Below are positions 49,574-60,075 of a stretch of 64,000 nt of DNA, piece after piece. Position 1 is the first letter of the stretch. Every line of letters starts with the position of its first letter. A program made the position numbers and the translations under genes. The notes under the pieces were generated by a model. The model ran no database searches. It had not been told where the DNA came from and saw nothing but the letters and a program-made list of their open reading frames with translations. The DNA is from Anisus vortex (taxonomy: Eukaryota; Mollusca; Gastropoda; Planorbidae). The DNA lies in the NCBI GenBank assembly GCA_949126835.1, contig OX421509.1, forward strand, positions 13,420,420 through 13,484,419, given 5' to 3'.

Positions 49574-50039
49574 TTGAAACAGACTAATTATATTTAAAAG
49601 AGTTGTTATGCTAATCTTCTTTAATTAAACATAAATAAGCTTATAAGTAATTCTAAAAAACTTTTATTTAAATTTTGTAATTTTAAAATTGTAAGAGACT
49701 TATTTAATAGCAATGTATTATGTAATTTCTGTTATTATTAATGTTTAATAGATAAACTACTTAAGGTTAAATGGACAAACAATTAATGTAAGAAATGTTT
49801 ATTTATAACTGTTTAACGTAAATTATTTTAATCCTTTAATAATAAATTCTGGTAATCAATACCAGAATGTTGGATTTAGATAAAGATATAATAATTAGTC
49901 AGTTATATTTTTATATTACAAAACAGAACTTGGCATCACCATTGAATCAAATGTGGAAACGTGTTTTTATTAAAGGGGGATAATTAACCCTTTTTTTAAA
50001 GCTAATATTTCTAATATGTTTCTTTTTTTTCTTTTATAA

Positions 50040-52110
50040 AAAAATAAATGATATAGACCTTTTCATTTTATTAATTATTCCAAAAAAGAGGTCAATGTCT
50101 AGGCATGCGCAGTAGCTAGGGGGCAGAAGTTGTCAATAAAACCTTCTTCGCCTTTGTTATTTTACTGGGGGCCTAGTGGTTTTTGGGCGTAATTATATTA
50201 GCTTTTCATTTTACAAAAAAACTAATTCATAAAAACTTTATACCCAGAAGCTAGGGAGCGAACTGTACTTTTCTTTTACCTTTTGAACCAGTTTTTAACC
50301 CAAAAAACATTAATTATACATTCTAGGCCTAATGCGTCTATGGTTACCATCAACCATGTCACCATGTTAATACAGATTGGCGTCGAGCGATCAGTAAATC
50401 GTCTTTAAGCATACAAATAAAATTTAACAAAGTTATATATTTATAAAGCTTTGTTTGTGTTGAAGTATCAACGCGTAGGCTATATTGTATTAAGTTATTA
50501 TTTGTAGCAATAGAAATCGTAACTTTTAATTATTTTAATTTTTTTTATCGTTCGATTTCGATGTCACAAAAGAACATTGAAAAGCCAAAGTAAGCTCATC
50601 ATAGTTTGATTCTGAAAAGGCCTAGGTCTATGTCCCATAGGCCTATGCTATTGTTTGACTTGTTCTGGGGTTTTATCGTTAAAATATTGTATGTAGAAGT
50701 AGTTAGGCGGGATTATAACATATTAGTAGGCCTAGACCTAGCTATATAGGACTATAGCCGCCTATAGGCTATAGTAGGCCTATAGGGGCTTTAGGCTATA
50801 TAGTATTATAGGCCCTAATAGGCTAAGCTAAAGTAGCCTAAAGGCCTATATAAATTATAAATATAGGCTTATGGCTTATAGGATAGGCCTATAAATTATA
50901 ATAGCTATTATTTAATATAATATAGCATATCGAATCGGCTTATCACTCACATATAGTTTACTATAATAATAGGCCTAATAATTAGCCTGCCTATAGGCCT
51001 AGGCCTATTACTATTAGCCTATTAGTACTAGCCTATTATAGTAGCCTAAAGGTTATAAGCTCAAACAGTTTAAACTATTAAACAATTGAAAATATTTACT
51101 ATTTACTATAGTACTATAGAAAAGTGTTGATTAACCGATTGCGATTGCATGAAATAATTAAGCGAATATGAAGGTAGGCTATGCTATATATTTGATATTT
51201 GCAAACTGGTGCGTGTTTTCTTCATGAATTTTTAGTTATAGGCCTGTTATTGAATAATATTTCATGCATAGGACTAATGAAAGGACAATTAGTCACAATA
51301 TGAATATCATCTATATCTATATCTAGGCTATAATATATCATATTCAATATGGAAAACATAGGCCTACGCCGACATACGGTCATAGGTCCGACTATACGAC
51401 ATAGGCCTATATATATATATATATATTAGCCTCTTCCTACGAACAATATATATTTTTTTAAAGTTTAACATAATATTTGCTATGGCCTATGGCCTATGGC
51501 TATGGTTTTTATAGGCCTATTCGTGAAGATGCATCGGCTCTTATGCGTCTGTCTCTATCAAACATTCAACATGAAATATATCTAGAATTATATTTGCCTT
51601 TTTTATTAATCAAAACGAGCGATCTAGGTCTAGGGCTAAGTTAAGCAATAGCTTGAATAGCCTACAGTAATAAAAGCATTATAGGCCTAATTATTTTTTT
51701 TTCGATACAAAACTAGTTCTAAACGTAATTTTTTTTTTACATTGATTCTCATTGATGAAACTCAACAAAAAGTAATGACACAGTGATCACGATAGAATCA
51801 ACCATAATATTAAGGTCCAAAGCATAGAGTCCAGGTCTAAAAAAAATTTTCTTTAAAAAATAAAGAAGCTCTAAACGTTATTTTTTTAACAATTCCCTTC
51901 CTAGGTTCTTAGTTTAAGATCTCCATGTGTTTTTATGGTTTAAAGTTCAAAAACAACTATAATAACATTAAAAAACCCCAACACCTTTAGTAAAATACTA
52001 TACGGAAAGAAGGAACAAAAATCTTTGTGCCCCCAAAAGAAATATATGTCAGTGAGTCTCAAGGCCACGCCCCTTTTCCGGGGTCAAACTAAAAAGGTCT
52101 ATACAGTTTA
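50040..52110. mobile_element. Possible nested DNA element inside the hAT relic
   Basis: TATAGACCTTTTCATTTTAT near 50054 and, inverted, AACTAAAAAGGTCTATA near 52088 could be terminal inverted repeats of a nested insertion of about 2 kb. No target duplication is clear and no coding region is seen. This would explain the long non-coding centre of the hAT relic, but the match is short. Confidence 0.25.
50690..51060. repeat. TAGGCCTA / CCTATAGGC-rich block
   Basis: Dozens of overlapping AGGCC, TAGGCCTA and CCTATAGGC words, many palindromic, in about 370 bp. A weaker continuation lies at 51350-51530. The order is irregular, so it is cryptically simple sequence rather than a clean tandem repeat. 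Confidence 0.75.
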
Positions 52111-52684
52111 TAACTTTGATATTATCAAACTGTAAAAATAATAATATAAATACAATATGTCTTAAGAATTTATATGTATATTTTCAAACATTACACCAAC
52201 TACCCAGTTTGTACAATTAGTACGTACGTATTCCCTTTAACGATAATAGGTTAAAGTTATCACTGACAATAATTACTATATATGTGAACGTTGAGTAATA
52301 AAATATTGTGTTAGATATAAATGCAAATAAAAAGGATGATAATCAAAAACACGTTTATGTTGTATTAAATATAAAACGCTTTTAATGATTTTCTCTATAA
52401 ATAATCTCTTTGTGCTTTTGGCTTTAGTCTTGCTACGGAGTTAAATTAATTGTCCTCTAAAAAATAATTGAAAAAAAAAAGTATAATTAGAGCAGGTTGA
52501 CTTTTAGGCTGTTGGCACTCTCAATGATTTAGAAATCCTAGTTTGGCACACTGTTAGTAAAAGGTTTCCGACCCTTGGCTTAGAATTCAAAGTCTTAAAA
52601 TCTGGTTTCCCACAACGTATAGCATAGTGAGTTTCAAAAATTAGGAACATCCAAAATACAAAATAAACGAAAGATTAATTTAAG

Positions 52685-53330
52685 AAGTCAATGGATAATA
52701 TCCACAAATAAGAGGATGGTGTGTGGATAACCCGGGACTAGGATAGTGGTGCATAATCTGTGGATTTGACTGGAAGTGATAACCTCTTTGGGACCGGTAT
52801 GGATAAAAAAACAAGACGGGTGCAGTGGATAACCTGACAGAGCCATTGGTTAATGGCATAAAAAGTACCATGGGTAATAATTGCATGTTAGGACAGTGGA
52901 TTATTGTATGGCAGGGACCAGTGGATAACACGATAAAGCCAATGGATAACAATAAGAGTTACAGTGGATAACGATAACCTGTTAGGGCAATGGATTATAC
53001 CAGGCCGGAACAGGTGGATAACAACAAGAGAGCACAATGGATAACATAACAAAAACACTGGATAGTAACGTACAAACACAGTGGATAACAAACAAAACGT
53101 TAGGACAATAAATGTTTAGTGGGTTACACTATGCCAGAACCACTGGATAACAACAGGGCGTGACAGTGGATAACAAACAGAACATGATACAATGGATAAC
53201 GACAAAAACGTTAGGAAAATAGAGATGATAAGATGTTAGGACAGTGGGATTACACTATGCCAGAACCACTGGATAACAACAGGGCTTGACAGTGGATAAC
53301 AAACAGAACATGACGACAGTGGATAACAAT
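52685..53330. repeat. GTGGATAAC repeat with higher-order copies
   Basis: About twenty occurrences of CAGTGGATAACAA-like words every 20-35 bp. Near the right end a block of about 120 bp containing GGTTACACTATGCCAGAACC or GGATTACACTATGCCAG, CACTGGATAACAACAGGGC and AACAAACAGAACATGA occurs twice (about 53090-53195 and 53210-53318). Relative to the exon at 53346-53459 this would be the start of its downstream intron. Confidence 0.85.
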
Positions 53331-53345
53331 CCGCAAATCTCTTAC

Positions 53346-53459
53346 CTCATCATCCACGGCTGTGTTGACACTATCCATACTCTGGGAGAGAGACGCAGGC
53401 CCGTCTTTCAGACCCGAGCTCGGAGAGTTGGGGTTGGTCGGTCGGGAGGGCGTGGCCAT
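53346..53459 (-). CDS. First coding exon of an unidentified host gene (partial)
   Basis: On the minus strand an ATG at 53459-53457 opens a 38-codon segment. It reads MATPSRPTNPNSP then SSGLKDGPA and SLSQSMDSVNTAVDDE. It ends exactly in phase 0 at a strong splice donor, GAG|GTAAGA, at 53346/53345. Composition is that of a normal soluble, Ser/Pro-rich N-terminus, unlike the repeat frames around it. A second in-frame ATG lies five codons upstream (MLIIE before MATPS). I prefer the downstream ATG for its better context (GAGATGG). I do not recognise the protein. The intron begins with the GTGGATAAC repeat, and later exons would lie to the left, possibly beyond this window. Confidence 0.6.
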
Positions 53460-53479
53460 CTCAATGATTAGCATAGGGA

Positions 53480-53560
53480 ACACTACACTTCCTTCCGGTA
53501 CTCCAAAAGCCGAATGCGCACGGACACACCGTGCTGCTTCCTGATTGGCTGGTTTTTTGG
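53480..53560 (-). promoter_or_regulatory. Candidate TATA-less promoter for the 53346-53459 exon
   Basis: Just upstream of the ATG on the minus strand are an ETS-like GTACCGGAAGG (53491-53501), an NRF1 half-site TGCGCA near 53516 and a CCAAT box (minus strand of ATTGG, 53544-53548). These are typical of animal housekeeping promoters. No TATA box at the expected distance. Transcription start is not determined. Confidence 0.45.
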
Positions 53561-53599
53561 CGGATGAATCTACACGGAACTTCTTTCACTATAGCACTG

Positions 53600-54044
53600 T
53601 TTTTCGGCCTTTTTTTTTAAATAAATGTTGTTTATGTTGTTGATATATATTTTCTGTTCTTCTTGCTGTTATTGTATTGATAATTTGTTGTACTGGGCAC
53701 CAGAACACGTTAAAATCACGTCAACTTCACGCGGGGCGAATAGTCTAAGGGAGAAACTTTACACGTGCTTATTTACGGTCATTTACGGCGCTTTGCTTGT
53801 CTTGTTGTCTTCCGCTGGATTTAAACCTATGGACAGAAAAAGAAAGAAAGAAAAACTGTTATATTATGGTCGAGTAGATAGAGCCATATGACTGGTTTAG
53901 TTATGTTTGCTAATGACTTTTCTCTACAACAAACATTTAAAAAAACTTTTATAGGCCTAAAGCAAAGTGAAAATGGTAAAAAACAACATGGCGACTAAAT
54001 TAATGTCTGCTGTACGTTATTTATGATTACGAGAAGACATATAA
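53600..54044. other. Unassigned intergenic sequence
   Basis: T-rich at the start, then unique-looking sequence. The 88-codon frame at 53625-53891 has no recognisable domain. Confidence 0.35.
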
Positions 54045-54052
54045 GTTTGTAC

Positions 54053-54552
54053 CATATACTATAATATAACCGCTTGCTTTAGTATTTCTGCTATATGATG
54101 ACTTGAAACACTGATTTTCGGAATTCCCGAATCTAAATAACGTAATTGCTATACAGGAAATAAAGTTATTGATATACAAGTTCCGTTTTATTTAATCGCT
54201 ATGATTTTCTCAATGAAAAATTAAAATCGAAAGTTGTACAGAGCGGAAACATTTATAGATCAATGTTGTGTGCGCACGGAAAAAGAACATAAGCTCTAAA
54301 AATAGAGCAAGCGGTCCATCTTATTATAGTCAATGATAATAGGATTATCTTATCTTATACATTACAGACGCTCCTTCTATAAAGAAGATTAATAAGCCTA
54401 CAAGTATTTATTTAAAGTCGAAAAAAATGCGATTTAATAAAACGGAACTTTTATAACAATTACTTCATTTAGAATCTGGAATTGCACAAAAAAAAAAGAA
54501 GATAATAGCATAAAATACTAAAGCAAGCGGTCCATGTATATTATAGTCTATG
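54053..54552. mobile_element. Inverted-repeat DNA element (MITE-like), copy 2, with 8-bp target duplication
   Basis: Close relative of 11900-12327. Left end CATATACTATAATATA then ACCGCTTGCTTTAGTATTTC; right end CTAAAGCAAGCGGTCCATG to ATAGTCTATG. It is flanked by the perfect direct repeat GTTTGTAC at 54045-54052 and 54553-54560. That 8-bp duplication suggests a hAT-type origin for the family. It contains a nested LINE tail (54344-54389), which accounts for most of its extra length. No coding capacity. Confidence 0.82.
54344..54389 (-). mobile_element. LINE 3'-tail insertion nested in the MITE
   Basis: The block TTATCTTATCTTATACATTA, then CAGACGCTCCTTCTATAAAG, is absent from the homologous point of copy 1. 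It is the reverse complement of the LINE terminus at 56390-56430 (TAGAAAGGGCGTCTCTAATA then TATAAGATAAGAT). Only about 46 bp, an extreme 5' truncation. Confidence 0.75.
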
Positions 54553-54572
54553 GTTTGTACTAACTATTTATG

Positions 54573-54615
54573 TTTTTTTTTTTTTTTTTTTTTTTTTTTT
54601 GTTGTTGTTGTGGTT
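54573..54615. repeat. Poly-T then (GTT)n
   Basis: About 28 T in a row, then GTTGTTGTTGTGGTTGTT. On the minus strand this is (AAC)n-A(n), a typical retroposon tail. Confidence 0.85.
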
Positions 54616-54928
54616 GTTATTTAATAAAAAAAAAATTATAATATTTAACCAAGCATGGCGCCTAAATTTTAAGTATTGCTTTTCACTATTTATGATTTGG
54701 TAATAGATATATACATTTAATTTGAACTAATTAATCTTGTATATTTTTTTCTAATTAAGGAGTTGTTATTTTTTTTTATATTTAACAACTACCATACAAA
54801 AATACATAACAAAAACTTGAAAAAGTAAATTAACTTCGAAATACAACAGTATGCTAATAAAAAGCAATAAAAAAAAATTAAATACATTTCAGAGAAAAGA
54901 TAAGATCTGTTAAAAATGTAAGTTATTT
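54616..54928. other. AT-rich spacer
   Basis: A/T runs only. The 76-codon minus frame has no recognisable domain. Confidence 0.35.
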
Positions 54929-55184
54929 CAAAGACTATAATAAGATGGACCGCATGCTTTGATATTTCTGCTATTTGATAATAACTTAAAACACTTAGTT
55001 TCGGAATTGTCGATTGCACTAGGTCCTCTCTACTTCCGGTTTATTAATACGCTATGATTTTCTCCATGGAACATTAAGATTAAAATCGAAGTTGAATACA
55101 GCGGAAGTTTAGGAATCATTAAAGAAAAAAAAACAAGTGAAGCTCTAGAAATAGGTCAAGCGGTCCATCTTCTTATAGTCTTTG
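54929..55184. mobile_element. Inverted-repeat DNA element (MITE-like), copy 3, short form
   Basis: 256 bp. Left end CAAAGACTATAATAAGATGG then ACCGCATGCTTTGATATTTC; right end GGTCAAGCGGTCCATCTTCT then TATAGTCTTTG. Its right end corresponds to the internal terminal-like motif of copies 1 and 2, so this is the simple unit and the longer copies are extended forms. It contains an ETS-type ACTTCCGGT at 55032. Confidence 0.7.
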
Positions 55185-55225
55185 TATTTTCAAGAAACTT
55201 CAAGCATTATTTCCACATTTCACTC

Positions 55226-55392
55226 TGGTATTCGGGCATGGAATGGGTTGCCTGAACAAACCAGAAAAACCAGTAACTTAACATCTTTAAAACATTAATA
55301 AAGATGCAAGACTAAACTCGGACCATGGATGACCGTAAGACGCAATACTCTTTTTTTTTATAGAAGGAGCGTCTGTAATATATAAGATAAGA
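55226..55392 (+). mobile_element. Non-LTR retrotransposon 3' end
   Basis: GGTATTCGGGCATGGAATGG, GTTGCCTGAACAAACCAG, ATGCAAGACTAAACTCGGAC and GAAGGAGCGTCTGTAATATA, ending in TAAGATAAGAT. Encodes the AWNGLPEQT end of ORF2 and the family 3' UTR. Confidence 0.85.
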
Positions 55393-55999
55393 TCTTTAAA
55401 CAAACATTTAACAACGGCATTTCATATAATTCGAAAAACTAGATATTAATCTACAAAGTAAATGATGAAAATGTTTGACATTTCAGTAACATCATCATAA
55501 AAAAATGTCACTAAATTGCCTACCCAGGAAGCCAAACTCACAAGGCTAGCCCTTTTCAACATATTATATTTGTTGTTTCATATTTCGTAGTACGACGGAC
55601 GCAAAAGGGACAACCAGGATGCTTTTAAAACTTCTCCATCCTCCTATCTGCCTCACTCTCTCGAAACGCTTGCCCTCCTCCGCCTCCTCATTATCTCCCG
55701 TCATCCTCTTGAACACACACACACACACACATAATAAACATGATACAATTTTAAACTACATTTCACGTTCCTTCTGTAAAAATATGGTTTCTGATTTCAT
55801 AAAAGCGAACAATTAAAAAAACAAATGTACGAAACTAAGAGGAAGTTGACTTGTACAGCACTTGACGATTTCAAATCGAGGCACTTCGGAAACGGAAATG
55901 ACTCCTCCTCTCATTTAACTATCGTGTGTTAGTTTTGTTGACATTGGTATATTAATTCATGCCAAAATTAGATCCTCTTTACTTTTGTAAAAGTTAGGA
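55393..55999. other. Unassigned intergenic sequence
   Basis: (CA)n at about 55713-55731. The 65-codon frame at 55619-55816 is unrecognised. Confidence 0.35.
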
Positions 56000-56429
56000 C
56001 AAATTCAGAAAAGAGCTGCAAGGTTCATTACACGTGAATATTCACAACTGACAAGAGTAACACCAATAGTCAAATCACTAAACCTAGAAACACTAGAGGA
56101 CAGAAGGGCAATGAGTAAAGTAGTAAAAATACATAAGGCATTAAACTCTATTAGAAATACATTTAATTAAGTTATTACAATAGTCGGATAAACATAAGGA
56201 AAACAAAATTTACTATCCCTTATGCACTTATGCGAGAACAAATGCATATAACTATTTCTTACTTCCCGAGTGGCATCCGGGCATGGAATGGCTTACCTGA
56301 ACAAACCAGGAAAACCATTAACATAACATCATTTAAAACACTAATAAAAAATGCAAGACTAGACTCGGACCACGGATACGCGTAGGATGCAATAATCTTC
56401 TATATAGAAAGGGCGTCTCTAATATATAA
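56000..56429 (+). mobile_element. Non-LTR retrotransposon, longest copy of the 3'-end family
   Basis: Begins inside ORF2 and reads QIQKRAARFITREYSQL, VTPIVKSLNLETLEDRR and KVVKIHKALNSI, the conserved region after the reverse transcriptase domain of CR1/jockey-like LINEs. A stop follows at 56166-56168. Later, in another stretch, come IPYALMREQMHI, IRAWNGLPEQTRKT and SFKTLIKNARLDSD. The 3' UTR ends CGTAGGATGCAATAATCTTC and (ATAAG)n. 5'-truncated with internal stops: a dead copy, but the best template for the family. Confidence 0.85.
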
Positions 56430-57042
56430 GATAAGATAACTAGGCCTATGTGTTATATAACAACCACGGAAGTACACAAGGGGCGACTAATCTATCTTCA
56501 CTATTCGACCAGTCGCCTTTTTACTCTGAATCTTGCTTCGAAACCAGGTTTTTAAAAGCCAGATTCTATTTTTAATTGATTTTTTTTCTTCGGAATGAAG
56601 GGTGTGTTAACTATAGAGAATTCTTTAATTTTGCAGGAATGGGAGGGGGGGGGGGGCTTTCCACAAAGAGACCTGTTCAAGCAAAGAAGATGGCGCCCTC
56701 CTTTCCCCTGTCACTGTTAGGCGCTACACAAAAAAGCAACAACCTATATAAATCAATCACAGCGATCATACATCACAGTGATGTTAAATTTGATTAAACT
56801 TAACAAACATATTTATGTTAGTATTTAAATTTTACGGTCAGTACAACATCAACACAGTTTAGACAACAATTGAATTTGTATATTGAGAGCACGTGGCGAG
56901 GACCGGAAGTGATAACTATCTGTATAGGTCAGTACCAGTCGACCATTCGCAGTTGTTGTTTTGTTGTTGTTTTAAACAAGTCACAGATACACGAGAGTAA
57001 TGAACTGCACATATTCAGCACGTAGGCTATATTTGTCTTTAC
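56430..57042. other. Unassigned sequence with an ETS-like site
   Basis: ACCGGAAGTGA at 56902-56912, a G run at 56645-56656, and a (GTT)n run near 56953. The 73-codon frame at 56576-56797 is not recognised. Confidence 0.35.
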
Positions 57043-57490
57043 GGCGAGAGAGAGAGAGAGAGAGAGGGAGGGAGACATATTGACAGAGATAGATAAAGAG
57101 ACGGATATAGAGGAATGAGAGAGAAAAATAGGGACACGGGGTGGGAGAAAGAATCAAAGATAGAAAGATGGAGAGAGAGAGATGCATACATAGATATAAA
57201 GAGACAGAGAAAGTGGGACAGGACATGAGAGAGACAGAAAGAGGGTGAGAGAGAGAAGGGGAGGTCAGAGTGCGGCTCAGAGAGACAGAGTCATGGAAAA
57301 AGAGTGAGAGAGAGAGAAACAAAGAGAGAGATAGAGAGATAGAGAGAGTCAGGGAGAGAGAAAGAGGGACGGACACAGAGCGTGACACAGACAGAGACAG
57401 AGTCATAGTCAAAACACAGAGAGGAAAAGAGAGAGAGAAAGAGAGACATCAGAGAGAGAGAAAGAGAGAGATGGAGATGGAGAGAGCGAT
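57043..57490. repeat. GA-rich purine tract
   Basis: Interrupted (GA)n with GACAGAGA words. Frames on both strands are low complexity. Confidence 0.85.
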
Positions 57491-58285
57491 CCATACCTTT
57501 TTCAAAGTAGAAATCCTTCTATCATAAATAAACTGTCACAATCCAAGAGTAGATTAAAATCAAGTTCACGGTTTTTAAATCAATAATCAATCGCACACAA
57601 AGTAAACTTTTAAACAAAAATAAACACACACCACATTGTAATTAAGAAATAACCGACTGTAGATGGCGCTACTGTTAGCCTTTGTTTGCTATTGCGCTAC
57701 TAATTACCATTGGTTTAAAAAAAGCGACACTTCATAACAAGAGAAACGAGCCAATTAAAAAAAAAAGCGCTTATTAAGAAATAATTATTTGGCGACGCGC
57801 AGAAAAAAAATACTCAGACGGGAAGAAGTGTCTTCGCGGAGTAAGATTTTTTTGGAAAGGGAAGGAGGGAGGGGAGGGGTCTTAGGCATAGAGGGATAGG
57901 GGGATTGGTGGCAGGAGAGAAGGAGTGGGGGTCAAGGGGTCAGGGGTTAAGAGAAAGGCGGAGTATATTTAGAATTTAGATGATGGTGGTGTGAGCACTC
58001 GAGCCCATTTCGATGGGCATGTCGCCGGTATGTATGGAAGTGGGGGAGGTGTGACACATATGGGTCACTATATCAACCATACAAACTACTGTCTCTCTCT
58101 CTGTAGTTGCTTTGTTTTTTCACACATACATAGTTACACAATATATTATCTTTGCCTTACGCTCACAATGTCAAGGTCAAAGCACACATACACACTTAAC
58201 GTAAGGATAGATCCACGTGCAAAAAATTCAATGAACGGAGCAACTGTCTATAGAGAGTTTGACAGTGGCCAATGGATTATTTTAT
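57491..58285. other. Unassigned intergenic sequence
   Basis: AT-rich with purine-rich stretches at 57855-57960. The 131-codon frame at 57991-58386 runs into the SINE and is not called. Confidence 0.35.
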
Positions 58286-58529
58286 GGGGGCGCTGTGGCC
58301 GAGCCGACAGCGCGTTCGGCAGGAGTACCAAAAGGTCCTTGGTTCGAATCCTGGTTAGGCTAGGATTTTGTCTACTCAGCCTCTGATGGGTACCTGACTT
58401 TAGTTTGGGGGAAAAGTAAAGGCGGATGGGCTATGTGCTGGCCACACAATGCCCTAATACGCCGTGGCCACAGAAACTGATGAACGCTGCATTACCGGAC
58501 CAATGGTCCAATGTGGTCCGATGGGATTA
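58286..58529 (+). mobile_element. tRNA-derived SINE, best full-length copy
   Basis: Starts GGGGGCGCTGTGGCCGAGCC. Box A-like TGGCCGAGCC is at 58296-58305 and box B GGTTCGAATCC at 58341-58351, spacing typical of a tRNA-Leu/Ser-type head. The body has ACCTGACTTTAGTTTGGGG, AAAGTAAAGGCGG, TGTGCTGGCCACACAATGCC, CGCCGTGGCCACAG, GAACGCTGC and GTGGTCCGATGGGAT. Both Pol III promoter boxes are intact to the eye. The reference copy for the SINE family in this window. Confidence 0.9.
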
Positions 58530-59084
58530 TTGATTAATTTATACATTAATAATAGTCATATATACATGTTCCCATACTCTGTATATCGCTTCAACACCAG
58601 GACCTAGTATGCTCAGTGTCCTACACCAGTAGGGCTCTAAAACGAAACGGTTCACACTGCTTTTGCGCCTAGTCCAAAAAATGAAAACAGCGCGGAGAAA
58701 CATCCAGCCTACTTCCGGTTCTAGGTGGGCGTATCCCCCAACGAGAGGAAACAGATACGCACACCAGCACACGAGCGTAAGACGAGGTTAATTAGTGATT
58801 TGGTGTTTGAGGCTAAACAAAAAAGCAACAACAAAAAAACAAAAACAAAATGTCGGCCATTACACTTTGTCATCTGAGGGCCTAAGTGGTGGCTGAGGGG
58901 GTTAGAGGTCAAGTGGAAAGCAAGATAAAATGGAGAGATAAATAGGGCTCGAATTAGCCAGGGAGAGAAAGAGGAAGGAAGTGATGGAGGCTGGGGGGAA
59001 GTATGACTTTGTTGAGATAGAAACTTTACAGTGTTTGGGCAAGATAGACTGAAGGGGCAACAACACGGTGTACATTATTTCTGG
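58530..59084. other. Unassigned intergenic sequence
   Basis: ETS-type ACTTCCGGT at 58711-58719. No gene or repeat family recognised. Confidence 0.35.
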
Positions 59085-60075
59085 AGAGAAAAAGAACGAG
59101 AGAGAGAGAGAGAGAAAAAGGACACGATAGTGAAATACGAGAGAGAGAGAAAGAACACGAGAGAAAGAGAAAGAAAGAACAAGCGAGAGAGAAAGAACGA
59201 GAGAAAGAACGAAAGAGAGAACGAACGAAAGAGAGAACGAACGAAAAAGAGAAAGAACGAAAGAGAGAAAGAACGAAAGAGAGAAAGAAAAAAAGAGAGA
59301 AAGAACGAAAGAGAGAAAGAACGAAAGAGAGAAAGAACGAAAGAGAGAAAGAACGAAAGAGAGAAAGATCGAAAGAGAGAAAGAATGAAAGAGAGAAAGA
59401 ACGAAAGAGAGCAAGATCAAAAGAGAGAAAGAACGAAAGAGAGAAAGAACGAAACAGAGAAAGAACGAAAGAGAGTAAGAACGAAAGAGAGAACGAACGA
59501 AAAAGAGAAAGAACGAAAAAGAGAAAGAACGAAAGAGAGAAAGAACGAAAGAGAGAAAGAAAAAAAGAGAGAAAGAACGAAAGAGAGAAAGAACGAAAGA
59601 GAGAAAGAACGAAAGAGAGAAAGATCGAAAGAGAGAAAGAACGAAAGAGAGAAAGAACGAAAGAGAGAAAGATCGAAAGAGAGAAAGAACGAAAGAGAGA
59701 AAGAACGAAACAGAGAAAGAACGAAAGAGAGAAAGAACGAAAGAGAGAAAGAACGAAAGAGAGAAAGAACGAAAGAGAGAAAGATCGAAAGAGAGAAAGA
59801 ATGAAAGAGAGAAAGAACGAAAGAGAGAAAGATCAAAAGAGAGAAAGAACGAAAGAGAGAAAGAACGAAACAGAGAAAGAACGAAAGAGAGAAAGAACGA
59901 AAGAGAGAAAGAACGAAAGAGAGAAAGAACGAAAGAGAGAAAGAACGAAAGAGAGAAAGATCGAAAGAGAGAAAGAACGAAAGAGAGAAAGATCAAAAGA
60001 GAGAAAGAGAAAGAAAACAAGAGAGAGACAGAAAGAGCAAGTGAGAGAGAAAGAACGAGAGAGAGGAATAAAATA
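59085..60075. repeat. 16-bp purine satellite with higher-order structure
   Basis: The unit GAGAGAAAGAACGAAA repeats for almost 1 kb. Variants (AAAGATCG, AAAGAATG, GAAACAGAG, GAAAAAAAG) recur at multiples of 16 bp: GAAACAGAG near 59449, 59705 and 59865, and the GAAAAAAAG variant about 272 bp apart. The 372-codon minus frame (SFFLSFVLSLFR type) and the 257-codon plus frame are repeat artefacts. Confidence 0.93.

Larger units (their letters stand above)
48902..52577 (+). mobile_element. Large hAT transposon relic with intact ends and 8-bp target duplication
   Basis: The left end is CAGGGGTCGGCCAAACTTGG. The right end is CACTGTTAGTAAAAGG, then TTTCCGACCCTTG. Flanks are the perfect 8-bp direct repeat GCTTAGAA at 48894-48901 and 52578-52585. 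The 3676-bp interval holds a decayed hAT transposase near its left end (49001-49573). About 2.9 kb of AT-rich, TAGGCCTA-rich sequence without coding signal follows. Its right end matches the 206-bp MITE at 30771-30976. The transposase N-terminal half is missing, and the centre may hold a nested element. Confidence 0.88.

Noticed and set aside
58902..60020. 372-codon Ser/Phe/Leu minus-strand frame (and 257-codon Lys/Arg/Glu plus frame)
   Set aside because: Direct translation of the 16-bp purine satellite.
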